Assembly (NCBI RefSeq): GCF_009720865.1
Contig: NZ_WNLA01000001.1
Location: 806,001-870,000 of the forward strand
Reading direction: 5' to 3'
Source: Pseudoduganella ginsengisoli
GTDB lineage: Bacteria; Pseudomonadota; Gammaproteobacteria; Burkholderiales; Burkholderiaceae_D
Length of the DNA: 64,000 nucleotides
Notes under the pieces: generated by a model
Told to the model about the DNA's origin: nothing
What the model saw: only the letters and a program-made list of their open reading frames with translations
Databases searched by the model: none
Position numbers and translations under genes: made by a program
Part shown: positions 9,532 through 17,248 of the stretch, piece after piece
Layout: the number at the start of each line of letters is the position of its first letter
Numbering within the stretch: the stretch's first letter is position 1

Positions 9532-10245
9532 ATGAGCAGCAGCACAGCGGCAGCGGAAGCGCGGACGCAGGAATATGAGTTCGAGCAGATGAATCTGCAG
9601 GTGGGCGGGCGGATCCAGCTGATCACGCACCGTACGCTGAAGCCTATCCAGCATTTTTCCACGGTCATCGGCTGGATCAAGGATGAATACATGATCGTCA
9701 AGGTGCCGCTGGAAAACGGCGCCCCGGTCTCGCTTGCCGAAGGCGACAAGCTGACGATCCGTGTGTTTTCCGGTGTCAACGTGTGCGCTTTTTCCACTGT
9801 CGTGCTGCGCGTATTTGACCGTCCGCTGCTGTATGCGCATGTCGCTTTCCCCACGCAAATCCAGGGCACGAGCTTGCGCACGGCCATGCGCGTAAAAGTC
9901 GATATTCCTGCCCAACTGGCATCTGCAGGCGGCATCAAAACCAACGTCTTCCTCGTTAATCTCAGCGTCTCCGGCGCACTGATTGAATCCGAAGGACCAC
10001 TACCGACAGGCAATTCCAAAGTGGCCCTGTCATTCACCTTGCTGGCGCCGCCCGATAACCGGCAAGTGCTGGTTAATACCTATGCGCACGTGCGCAATAC
10101 CAACGCCATCAAACCCGCCACGGCTGACCGGCCGGCCATGCATACGTACGGCGTGCAATTTTCCGGCTTGGATCCAACGCACTATACGTTGCTGCAAAAT
10201 CTCACCTACGAAGCGCTCATCGCGGACCGGCAAAAAATCGTCTGA
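9532..10245 (+). CDS. YcgR-type flagellar brake/PilZ c-di-GMP receptor
   Basis: A 237-residue cytoplasmic protein with an N-terminal YcgR-like beta domain (about residues 15-115) and a C-terminal PilZ domain. The c-di-GMP motifs are both present: RTAMR (RxxxR) and NLSVSG ([D/N]xSxxG). YcgR proteins slow flagellar rotation when bound to c-di-GMP. No flagellar genes are in the window, and the convergent neighbour is a type IV pilin, so an effect on pili instead is possible but unproven. A strong hairpin terminator follows at 10254. Confidence 0.85.
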   Translation: MSSSTAAAEARTQEYEFEQMNLQVGGRIQLITHRTLKPIQHFSTVIGWIKDEYMIVKVPLENGAPVSLAEGDKLTIRVFSGVNVCAFSTVVLRVFDRPLLYAHVAFPTQIQGTSLRTAMRVKVDIPAQLASAGGIKTNVFLVNLSVSGALIESEGPLPTGNSKVALSFTLLAPPDNRQVLVNTYAHVRNTNAIKPATADRPAMHTYGVQFSGLDPTHYTLLQNLTYEALIADRQKIV

Positions 10246-10253
10246 CAAAAAAG

Positions 10254-10276
10254 AAACCGGGCCGCAGCCCGGTTTT
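10254..10276 (+). terminator. Rho-independent terminator after the PilZ gene
   Basis: Perfect 9-bp stem AAACCGGGC/GCCCGGTTT with a CGCA loop, ending in TTTT. It sits 8 bases after the PilZ stop and just beyond the convergent pilin stop (10316). The A-run on the left side lets it also work in reverse for pilA. Confidence 0.85.
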
Positions 10277-10315
10277 GTTGCTGCCCCCCATCGGAGGCAG
10301 CGTCAACTAATCAGA

Positions 10316-10786
10316 TTAGTTGTTTTTCGTGATCGCCGCCGCCGCAGCCGTGTTGGTGACCGTCGTGGTATTCGCCCAGGTCACTGCCGTGCCGTTGGCT
10401 GCAACGGTCGGGGTCATGGTGATGGTCATGCCATCGACGCCGGTACCGATGCCGCTTGCCAGGGTCAGCGTAATCACGCCAGCAGCAACGGTCGCCGACG
10501 CCACTTCTTTGGTCGGAGTAAAGACTGGAACAACGGTCACGGCGCCAGCAGCAGTGGTATTGCAACCAGTGAGCACCCCGCCCGCTTCCTGGGCGCACAA
10601 GCCGACTGCAGTACGCAGCGGCGTTGCAGCGCCCAGTGCGTTACCAACTTTGGCTTTGATCGTGTAATCGCTGTAAGCAGGAATTGCCACGGCCGCCAAG
10701 ATACCGATAATGGCCACAACGATCATCAGTTCGATCAGGGTGAAGCCGGCTTGAGCTTGCTTCTTGATTTGTTTAATGGATTTCAT
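10316..10786 (-). CDS. pilA: Type IV major pilin (PilA/PilE type)
   Basis: A 156-residue prepilin. The leader [14 protein letters not shown] is cut by PilD before [20 protein letters not shown], with Glu5 of the mature protein and the long N-terminal helix intact. The C-terminal body has only two cysteines (GLCAQ and TGCNT), about 12 residues apart, and many Thr/Ala/Val. The start at 10786 has GAGGAG 7-8 bases upstream; a longer frame reads back into the promoter. A sigma-54 promoter (10842-10857) and upstream palindromic sites indicate PilS/PilR-type control. Confidence 0.9.
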   Translation of the reverse strand: MKSIKQIKKQAQAGFTLIELMIVVAIIGILAAVAIPAYSDYTIKAKVGNALGAATPLRTAVGLCAQEAGGVLTGCNTTAAGAVTVVPVFTPTKEVASATVAAGVITLTLASGIGTGVDGMTITMTPTVAANGTAVTWANTTTVTNTAAAAAITKNN

Positions 10787-10841
10787 TTTGATTCTCCTCA
10801 TACGGTGATGGAACAGGTTGTTGGTGCCACGGTTGAGTAAG

Positions 10842-10857
10842 TGCAAGTGGCGTGCCA
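10842..10857 (-). promoter_or_regulatory. Sigma-54 promoter of the pilin gene
   Basis: On the minus strand it reads TGGCACGCCACTTGCA, an essentially perfect -24/-12 element (TGGCAC-N5-TTGCA). Transcription would start near 10832, leaving a 5' leader of about 46 bases before the pilA ATG. Pilin genes of Pseudomonas and Neisseria relatives are known sigma-54/PilR targets. Confidence 0.9.
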
Positions 10858-10889
10858 GCCTGTTTTTTGCCATTGGAGAACCCGATTCC

Positions 10890-10996
10890 CGACAATTTCC
10901 GTCAATCTAGCCCGTCTGGCTGACGATTTTTGTCAATCGCGCTGCAGAAATTGTCAGTTCCGATGGAAAAAAATTGGCAACTGACAGATTTTGTCA
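10890..10996 (-). promoter_or_regulatory. Four TGACA/TGTCA activator sites upstream of pilA (putative PilR sites)
   Basis: Sites on the plus strand: 10890-10904 (CGACAATTTCCGTCA), 10921-10935 (TGACGATTTTTGTCA), 10943-10956 (half site, AAATTGTCA) and 10982-10996 (TGACAGATTTTGTCA, perfect arms). Centres are about 31, 21 and 40 bases apart, close to whole helical turns. They lie about 65-157 bases upstream of the predicted start, where enhancer-binding proteins act. PilR of Pseudomonas is known to recognise repeated TGTC motifs in AT-rich DNA. Confidence 0.75.
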
Positions 10997-10998
10997 GT

Positions 10999-11607
10999 TC
11001 AATCTTGTTTAAACGCCATTTGTGTACCGCTGAGGTCAATGACGTCGCCATTTTTCAGCCGCACTGGCTGCTTGCCCAGCAACGCGCCATTCAGCAACGT
11101 GGGGGCATCGCCCTCGACCTGGGCGATGGAATATGCGTCCACGCCGCGGGAAATCACGACGACTTGAACGGTAGGACGGCCCAGCGTCGTCAGAGCCTTA
11201 GTGAGTGCTAACTGCTTACCTGCATTCGCGCCATTCAAGACTTCCACGCGGCCAGCCGGTATGCCCGCTTGTGGCAATGGCACAGTCGCGTCTGGCGATA
11301 TTGCGGTGTGAGGCCGCACGCCATCGGCCAGGTATTCAATCAGGTATTTGGCCAGTTTGATGGTGTCGCCGTGCTGAAGGAAATGCTTGCCAATGCGCTG
11401 GCCGTTTACGAACGTGCCGTTGGTGCTGTGCAAGTCTTCTAAAAATGAATCATCGAGGATGGTCGTGATGACGGCATGTTCACCGCTGACTGCCGGATGG
11501 CTGAGCACGATGTCGTTGTGGCTGCGGCGGCCGATCGTCATGCGCTCCTTGCTGAGCGCAACTTCCTGCTCGACCACGCCTTCGCGCGCAATGATGATCT
11601 TCCCCAA
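10999..11607 (-). CDS. FHA domain protein with a second degenerate FHA-like half
   Basis: A 202-residue cytoplasmic protein. Residues about 1-95 form a canonical FHA phosphothreonine-binding domain: TIGRRSHNDIVLSHPAVSGEHAVI followed by HSTNGTFVNG. The C-terminal half (from about RVEVLNGANAGKQLAL) repeats the FHA layout but lacks the GR and S..H ligands. The start is taken as TTG at 11607 because GGAGG lies 6 bases before it and the family begins at GKIIIAREG. The remaining 16 upstream codons are not protein-like. It is transcribed toward pilA; its partner kinase is not in the window. Confidence 0.8.
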   Translation of the reverse strand: MGKIIIAREGVVEQEVALSKERMTIGRRSHNDIVLSHPAVSGEHAVITTILDDSFLEDLHSTNGTFVNGQRIGKHFLQHGDTIKLAKYLIEYLADGVRPHTAISPDATVPLPQAGIPAGRVEVLNGANAGKQLALTKALTTLGRPTVQVVVISRGVDAYSIAQVEGDAPTLLNGALLGKQPVRLKNGDVIDLSGTQMAFKQD

Positions 11608-11660
11608 CCAACGCCTCCAGGAAAATGATGCACCTGACACCAGGGTATCAGGCACATGGC

Positions 11661-11690
11661 AAAAAAAAGGGGAGCTGAACGCTCCCCCTT
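11661..11690 (-). terminator. Rho-independent terminator of sucCD
   Basis: On the minus strand, GGGGAGCG-TTCA-GCTCCCC is followed by TTTTTTTT, about 20 bases beyond the sucD stop. It separates sucCD from the FHA gene on the same strand. Confidence 0.9.
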
Positions 11691-11711
11691 ATTATTCACC
11701 AAAAGCTTGAA

Positions 11712-12593
11712 TTACAGCATTGCTTTCAGCAGACGCGCCATTTCGGACGGGTTTTTGGTGACTTTGATGCCGCAGGCTTCCATGATTTCCAGCTTGGCTT
11801 CCGCGGTGTCAGCACCACCGGAGATCAGCGCGCCAGCGTGGCCCATACGTTTGCCTGGAGGCGCGGTCACGCCGGCGATGAAGCCAACCACTGGCTTCTT
11901 CATGTTGTCCTTGATCCAACGTGCAGCGTTGGCTTCGTCTGGACCACCGATTTCACCGATCATGATGACGGCGTCGGTATCAGGATCTTCGTTGAACATG
12001 CGCATCACGTCGATGTGCTTCAGGCCGTTGATCGGGTCACCACCGATACCCACTGCCGACGACTGGCCCAGGCCCAGTGCGGTCAGCTGACCCACTGCTT
12101 CATAGGTCAGCGTGCCCGAACGGGACACGACGCCGATACGGCCTTTCTTGTGGATGTGGCCAGGCATAATGCCGATCTTGATTTCGTCAGGGGTGATCAG
12201 GCCAGGGCAGTTCGGGCCCAGCAGCAGGGTTTTCGAACCAGCTTTAGCCATGCGGTCTTTGACTTCCATCATGTCGCGGACTGGAATGCCTTCGGTGATG
12301 CAAATCGCCAGGTCCAGTTCAGCTTCCACAGCTTCCCAGATCGCGGCAGCGGCGCCTGCTGGCGGCACGTAGATCACGGAAACGGTGGCGCCGGTTTCCG
12401 ATTTAGCTTCTTTCACGGAAGCGTAGATTGGAATGCCTTCGAAATCTTCGCCGGCTTTCTTCGGGTTCACGCCAGCGACGAAAGCTTCGCGGCCGTTGGC
12501 GTAGTCGCGGCACATGCGGGTGTGGAACTGGCCGGTTTTACCGGTGATGCCCTGGGTGATGACTTTGGTGTCTTTGTTGATCAGAATAGACAT
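11712..12593 (-). CDS. sucD: Succinyl-CoA ligase (ADP-forming) alpha subunit
   Basis: Alpha subunit of the TCA-cycle enzyme that makes ATP from succinyl-CoA. It is 293 residues starting MSILINKDTKVITQGITGKTG (CoA-binding Rossmann part), with SRSGTLTYEAVGQLT and the phosphohistidine segment KRMGHAGALISGG. It follows sucC by 14 bases, and a strong terminator comes after it. Confidence 0.97.
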   Translation of the reverse strand: MSILINKDTKVITQGITGKTGQFHTRMCRDYANGREAFVAGVNPKKAGEDFEGIPIYASVKEAKSETGATVSVIYVPPAGAAAAIWEAVEAELDLAICITEGIPVRDMMEVKDRMAKAGSKTLLLGPNCPGLITPDEIKIGIMPGHIHKKGRIGVVSRSGTLTYEAVGQLTALGLGQSSAVGIGGDPINGLKHIDVMRMFNEDPDTDAVIMIGEIGGPDEANAARWIKDNMKKPVVGFIAGVTAPPGKRMGHAGALISGGADTAEAKLEIMEACGIKVTKNPSEMARLLKAML

Positions 12594-12607
12594 GTTGGTT
12601 CCCTTAA

Positions 12608-13774
12608 TTATTTACCAGCTGCAGCGGCAACAACGCTCTTGGCAGCATCTTCCATGGTGTCAGCGGCAATGATCGGCAGACCGGAGTCAGCCAGCATCTT
12701 CTTGCCCAGATCTTCGTTGGTGCCCTTCATGCGCACGACCAGCGGCACTTGCAGGGAAACGGCTTTCGATGCGGTGATCACGCCTTCAGCGATCACGTCG
12801 CAACGCATGATGCCGCCGAAGATGTTCACCAGGATGGCTTTCAAGCCTGGGTTCTTCAACATGATCTTGAATGCTTCGGTTACTTTCTCAGCCGTAGCGC
12901 CACCGCCCACGTCCAGGAAGTTGGCTGGCTCGCCGCCGAACAGCTTGATGGTGTCCATGGTTGCCATGGCCAGGCCGGCGCCGTTCACCAGGCAGCCGAT
13001 GTTGCCGTCCAGGGAGATGTAAGCCAGGTCGAATTTCGATGCTTCGACTTCGGCTGGATCTTCTTCGTCCAGGTCGCGGTAAGCGACGATTTCTGGATGA
13101 CGGAACAGCGCGTTGGAGTCGAAGTTGAACTTCGCGTCCAGGGCGATGACTTTGCCCGAACCGGTCAGGATCAGCGGGTTGATTTCAGCCAGCGATGCGT
13201 CGGTTTCCCAGTACGCTTTGTACAAGCCTTGCAGGTTGGCGCGTGCGTCCGCGATCGACTCGGCTGGCACGCCGATTTTCGCAGCAACAGCGTCGGCATC
13301 CGCGTCGGTCAGGCCGACCGCTGGATCGATCACCACGTTGTGGATCAGTTCTGGGTGCTTTTCAGCGACTTCTTCGATGTCCATACCGCCTTCGGACGAC
13401 GCCATCAGCACAACGCGCTGGGTGACGCGGTCGGTAACCAGCGAAACGTACAGTTCTTTCTTGATGTCCGCGCCTTCTTCGATCAGCAGGCGGCGTACTT
13501 TCTGGCCTTCAGGGCCGGTCTGGTGGGTCACCAGCTGCATGCCCATGATCTGGTCAGCGTATTCTTTAACCTGTTCCATCGACTTGGCGACTTTCACGCC
13601 ACCGCCTTTACCACGGCCGCCAGCATGGATCTGAGCCTTGACAACCCACACTGGGCCGCCCAGGGTTTCAGCAGCTTTCACTGCCTCTTCCACGGTCATG
13701 CACGGAATGCCGCGCGGAACCGTCACTCCGAATTTTCGGAGGATCTCTTTGCCTTGATACTCATGGATTTTCAT
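12608..13774 (-). CDS. sucC: Succinyl-CoA ligase (ADP-forming) beta subunit
   Basis: Beta subunit, 388 residues. It has the N-terminal ATP-grasp domain ([59 protein letters not shown]) and the C-terminal CoA-ligase domain with [11 protein letters not shown] and [16 protein letters not shown]. It is first in the leftward sucCD operon. The 63 bases between it and the DUF2889 gene end would hold any local promoter. Confidence 0.97.
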   Translation of the reverse strand: MKIHEYQGKEILRKFGVTVPRGIPCMTVEEAVKAAETLGGPVWVVKAQIHAGGRGKGGGVKVAKSMEQVKEYADQIMGMQLVTHQTGPEGQKVRRLLIEEGADIKKELYVSLVTDRVTQRVVLMASSEGGMDIEEVAEKHPELIHNVVIDPAVGLTDADADAVAAKIGVPAESIADARANLQGLYKAYWETDASLAEINPLILTGSGKVIALDAKFNFDSNALFRHPEIVAYRDLDEEDPAEVEASKFDLAYISLDGNIGCLVNGAGLAMATMDTIKLFGGEPANFLDVGGGATAEKVTEAFKIMLKNPGLKAILVNIFGGIMRCDVIAEGVITASKAVSLQVPLVVRMKGTNEDLGKKMLADSGLPIIAADTMEDAAKSVVAAAAGK

Positions 13775-13837
13775 GCTGGCTTCCCTTCTGATTGGTACTG
13801 ATATAAAAGATTAAACTGCGAGGGTTGAACTGCGTCG

Positions 13838-14437
13838 TTAAACTACCGGGGGGTCTTCTGCTGCGGGCGCCTGGCCAGTCCTTTTCACTGCCCAGCGCGG
13901 ATAGTAGCGGGCGACTGCCCCGCCATCCGTGCGCAAGGCATGGCATTTATCAAGCTGGAACGGCTTGGAATGCGGCACATCGGCGCTGGCCCCGTCATGC
14001 GTGGGCCAGACGTCGTTGGCGAAAGCCTGGATTGCCGCCGTTGGCAAGACCAGGGCCAATTCCGTCAAATGGGTGCAACCAGACATGCCATACAAGCGCT
14101 GCTTGAGTTCATGCCGGAAACCCAACATCAAGTTCAGTCCCACCAGCGCCTGGTAAGCAGGGGCAATGGTGTCGCAAAAACCTGGATACGGAACGGAGGC
14201 GGAATCGGCTTCGGCTGCAACGATGTTCAGTTTTCGGTCCACTGTGATGCGCAGCCACAAGTCGTGCAGTGGCTGGCCAGCCGGACGCAGGCCGGAAGCG
14301 AGCAGGGTGTCGTTTTCTTTGATGTCGGTGATATGGGCGTCGAGGTCCCACAGGCCATCCTCGCGCGCGTACGCCTGGATGTCTATGGCACGCGTGTGCC
14401 GTAGCGCACGTCGAGAGACTGGAGTTGACAAGGACAT
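13838..14437 (-). CDS. DUF2889 family protein
   Basis: A 199-residue protein from MSLSTPVSRRALRHTRAIDIQAYAREDGLWDLDAHITDIKEND, the recognisable opening of DUF2889. The family's SGCTHLTEL segment and Cys/His residues are present, including FQLDKCHALRTDGGAV near the end. No function is established. The frame is open 78 codons further upstream, but the upstream translation is not family-like. No strong Shine-Dalgarno is visible, so the start is moderately sure. It lies between sucC and recX, same strand as both. Confidence 0.75.
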   Translation of the reverse strand: MSLSTPVSRRALRHTRAIDIQAYAREDGLWDLDAHITDIKENDTLLASGLRPAGQPLHDLWLRITVDRKLNIVAAEADSASVPYPGFCDTIAPAYQALVGLNLMLGFRHELKQRLYGMSGCTHLTELALVLPTAAIQAFANDVWPTHDGASADVPHSKPFQLDKCHALRTDGGAVARYYPRWAVKRTGQAPAAEDPPVV

Positions 14438-14681
14438 AATACCGATGCCGCTTTCGCGGCAGAAATTAAAAAGCAGCCATGTACTTTTAAGCATCAAAAA
14501 GCACGTTGCCGCAGCTTCTACGGACAACCACCGCCCCCGCGGTGCTGCAAAAACCGTCAAAGTGTAGCACACGATTGCGCGAGTTGCGATGTGCCTTATA
14601 TCAACTAGAAGGCAAATTCTCACTACGTAGTAAATATTTATGGCAGGCTGGCTGCCGCCACTTTGACGCACTCCGGGCTAT

Positions 14682-15137
14682 TTACTCGTCATCGTCGGGG
14701 CTGCCCTTCAGTGCTTCCCGCACGGCTTTCTGGGAAAAGCCACGCTGTATCAGGAAGCGCATTTGCTTGGCTTTTTGCTGTGCATCTTCGGCCACTACGC
14801 CAAATTTGCGGCGCCACACTTCGATGCAGCGCGCAGTTTCATCTTCCTTCAGCCCCGCTTTTAATTCTTGCAGCGCTTCACCCTGGATGCCGTGGCTCTG
14901 CAATTCGGCCACGATACGGCTGGCGCCATAGCGGGCGGCGCGGCGGTGGATCAGCGATTCGGAAAAGCGTTCCTGTGACAGCCAGTTATTCTTTTCCAGG
15001 AAATCCAGCAGCGCTTCCACGTCGTCGCCCTCTTCCGCATAACGGGACAACTTGCGGCCCAGTTCCAGCCGGCTGTGCTCGCGCGTGGACAGCAGGCGCA
15101 AGGCACGGGCCTTCAGGCTGAGGGGGGGCATGGGCAT
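14682..15137 (-). CDS. recX: Regulatory protein RecX
   Basis: Binds RecA filaments and modulates recombination and the SOS response. The product is 151 residues and mainly helical, with the RecX repeat motifs [50 protein letters not shown] and [19 protein letters not shown] start at ATG 15137, with GGAG about 9 bases upstream, rather than at the open-frame start 12 codons earlier. It lies downstream of recA on the same strand, with a dispersed double-hairpin repeat in between. The 244 bases between recX and the DUF2889 start show nothing I can assign. Confidence 0.9.
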   Translation of the reverse strand: MPMPPLSLKARALRLLSTREHSRLELGRKLSRYAEEGDDVEALLDFLEKNNWLSQERFSESLIHRRAARYGASRIVAELQSHGIQGEALQELKAGLKEDETARCIEVWRRKFGVVAEDAQQKAKQMRFLIQRGFSQKAVREALKGSPDDDE

Positions 15138-15199
15138 GACATGACTCCAGATGTAAAAAAGCGGACGACGCAAATGCGCTCATCCGCCTTTAGTGAGAT

Positions 15200-15305
15200 G
15201 TAGGCTGGATTAGGCGCATCGCGCCGTAATCCGGCAAGCGTCGCGATGACGCATGCATGGCGGATAAGGGGGACGCCTAGTCCGCTCCGCGCTAATCCGC
15301 CCTAC
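15200..15305. repeat. Double-hairpin dispersed repeat, copy C
   Basis: 106 bases between recA and recX, running from GTAGGCTGGATTAGGCG to AATCCGCCCTAC, with the shared central GCATGCATGGCGGAT. The halves form separate hairpins (GGATTAGGCGC.../GTAATCC and GGCGGATAAGG.../GCTAATCCGCC). It ends two bases before the recA stop codon. Same family as 2479-2579 and 7286-7327. Confidence 0.8.
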
Positions 15306-15306
15306 A

Positions 15307-16386
15307 TTAGTCGACAGCTTTCAGTTTTGGCGCCGGCGCTGCAGCTTCATCCTCCGCCGATCGCGGCAATTCACGCACGCCCAGCGCTGCACGCACCTTG
15401 TTCTCGATTTCACGCGCCAGGGCTGGGCGCTCTTTCAAGAACATACGGGCATTGTCTTTACCCTGGCCGATGCGTTCGCCGTTATAGCTGTACCACGAAC
15501 CGGATTTTTCCACGATCTTGTGCTCGGCGCCCAGATCCAGGATTTCACCTTCGCGCGACGTGCCTTCGCCATACAGGATGTCGAAGTGCGCTTCGCGGAA
15601 CGGTGGCGACACTTTGTTCTTGACGACCTTGACCTTGGTTTCATTACCGATGACTTCGTCGCCGGACTTGATGGAACCGGTACGGCGGATATCCAGGCGC
15701 ACGGATGCGTAGAATTTCAGCGCGTTACCGCCGGTCGTGGTTTCAGGGCTGCCGAACATCACACCGATCTTCATACGGATCTGGTTAATGAACACCACCA
15801 GCGTATTGGTACGGTTGATGGAGCCTGTCAATTTACGCAGTGCCTGCGACATCAGGCGCGCTTGCAGACCTGGCAGCGAATCGCCCATGTCGCCTTCGAT
15901 TTCAGCGCGTGGCGTCAGGGCGGCAACGGAGTCCACCACCACCATGTCCACACTGCCGGAGCGCACCAGCGCATCGCAGATTTCCAGCGCCTGTTCGCCC
16001 GTGTCCGGTTGCGAAATCAGCAATTCATTGAGGTTCACGCCCAGCTTCTGTGCGTACACCACGTCCAGCGCGTGTTCCGCGTCGATGAACGCGCACGTGC
16101 CGCCCAGTTTTTGCATTTCCGCAATGGTTTGCAGCGTCAGCGTGGTTTTACCGGACGATTCCGGACCGTAAATTTCCACCACGCGGCCGCGTGGCAAGCC
16201 GCCTACGCCCAGCGCGATGTCCAGGCCCAGCGAGCCGGTGGAAACAGTTTGCACTTCTTCAATCGGCGCGCTGGAATCCATGCGCATCACGGAGCCCTTG
16301 CCGAATTGCTTTTCGATTTGCGCCAATGCAGCAGCCAGCGCCTTGGCTTTTTCCGATGCGGGTACTACGGCTTTCTTGTCGTCCAT
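15307..16386 (-). CDS. recA: Recombinase RecA
   Basis: ATP-dependent strand exchange and SOS coprotease. It is 359 residues with Walker [14 protein letters not shown], Walker [10 protein letters not shown], loops L1/L2 ([44 protein letters not shown]) and an acidic/Ala-Pro C-terminal tail. A LexA-type box lies 39-54 bases upstream. recX follows after a dispersed repeat. Confidence 0.98.
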   Translation of the reverse strand: MDDKKAVVPASEKAKALAAALAQIEKQFGKGSVMRMDSSAPIEEVQTVSTGSLGLDIALGVGGLPRGRVVEIYGPESSGKTTLTLQTIAEMQKLGGTCAFIDAEHALDVVYAQKLGVNLNELLISQPDTGEQALEICDALVRSGSVDMVVVDSVAALTPRAEIEGDMGDSLPGLQARLMSQALRKLTGSINRTNTLVVFINQIRMKIGVMFGSPETTTGGNALKFYASVRLDIRRTGSIKSGDEVIGNETKVKVVKNKVSPPFREAHFDILYGEGTSREGEILDLGAEHKIVEKSGSWYSYNGERIGQGKDNARMFLKERPALAREIENKVRAALGVRELPRSAEDEAAAPAPKLKAVD

Positions 16387-16424
16387 GATGATCTCTCAGC
16401 GTCTGATAATGGGTACAGGGTGTA

Positions 16425-16440
16425 CTGTATAAAAATCCAG
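16425..16440 (-). promoter_or_regulatory. LexA (SOS) box of recA
   Basis: CTGTATAAAAATCCAG keeps the CTG...CAG ends and AT-rich core of the LexA consensus (CTGTN8ACAG); one arm is CCAG rather than ACAG. It sits 39-54 bases upstream of the recA ATG, as expected for DNA-damage control. Confidence 0.8.
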
Positions 16441-16547
16441 TGGTTTTTGCAAGCGCTGTTTTCAGAAATCGATAAACCGCGCAAAAGCTGGCAATGTTAT
16501 GCAAACTCTTACAAAATACCAATTCCCGCAGCTGATTCGAATCAACC

Positions 16548-17240
16548 ATGCGTATTTTACTTGCCGAGGACGACAGCGTCCTGGCCGACGGCCTCACCCG
16601 TTCGCTGCGCCAGTCCGGCTATGCGATTGATTGCGTCAAGAATGGCCAGGAAGCGGATACCGCCCTGTCCACCCAGGAATTCGACTTGCTGATCCTGGAC
16701 CTGGGCTTGCCAAAAATGCCAGGACTGGAAGTGTTGCGCCGGCTGCGCTCCCGAGGTTCGCTGTTGCCGGTGCTGATCTTGACGGCGGCGGACTCCATCG
16801 AACAGCGGGTGAACGGCCTCGATCTCGGGGCCGACGATTATATGGCCAAGCCATTCGCGCTGTCCGAACTGGAGGCGCGGGTGCGGGCGCTGACGCGGCG
16901 CGGCCAGGGCGGCGGCTCCACCGTCATCAAGCATGGCCCGCTGACGTATGACCAGGTCGGCCGCAGCGCGTACATCAATGACCAGATGCTGGATTTGTCG
17001 GCCCGTGAACTGGGCTTGCTGGAAATCCTGCTGGCCCGCACCGGGCGCCTCGTGTCGAAGGAACAGCTGGTCGACCACTTGTGCGAATGGGGCGAGGAAG
17101 TGTCGAACAACGCCATTGAAGTGTATGTGCACCGCCTGCGCAAAAAGATCGAAGTGGGCGGCGTGCGCATTGCCACCGTGCGCGGACTGGGCTATTGCCT
17201 GGAAAAGTTCAGCGACGCCCCGCGCCCTGACTCGAAATAA
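16548..17240 (+). CDS. OmpR-family response regulator
   Basis: A 230-residue DNA-binding regulator. The receiver domain has the acidic pair (LLAEDDS), phospho-acceptor Asp51 in LLILDLGLP, Thr in LILTAAD and Lys in YMAKPFAL. The C-terminal winged helix is typical (LSARELGLLEILL...NAIEVYVHRLRKKI...IATVRGLGYCLE). It resembles the QseB/TctD group. The cognate kinase follows after 8 bases and the symporter genes overlap that kinase, so the likely target is symporter expression. Confidence 0.9.
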   Translation: MRILLAEDDSVLADGLTRSLRQSGYAIDCVKNGQEADTALSTQEFDLLILDLGLPKMPGLEVLRRLRSRGSLLPVLILTAADSIEQRVNGLDLGADDYMAKPFALSELEARVRALTRRGQGGGSTVIKHGPLTYDQVGRSAYINDQMLDLSARELGLLEILLARTGRLVSKEQLVDHLCEWGEEVSNNAIEVYVHRLRKKIEVGGVRIATVRGLGYCLEKFSDAPRPDSK

Positions 17241-17248
17241 AGCACGCA

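Noticed and set aside
11629-11655. Imperfect palindrome with TGTCAGGTGC/TGCCTGATAC near the FHA gene start
   Set aside because: Arms mismatch at several positions and there is no second copy here; too weak to call as a site or repeat.
16530-16547. TTCGAA-containing sequence resembling a tRNA T-loop before the response regulator
   Set aside because: No cloverleaf or acceptor stem can be formed around it. I found no tRNA or rRNA gene in the window.
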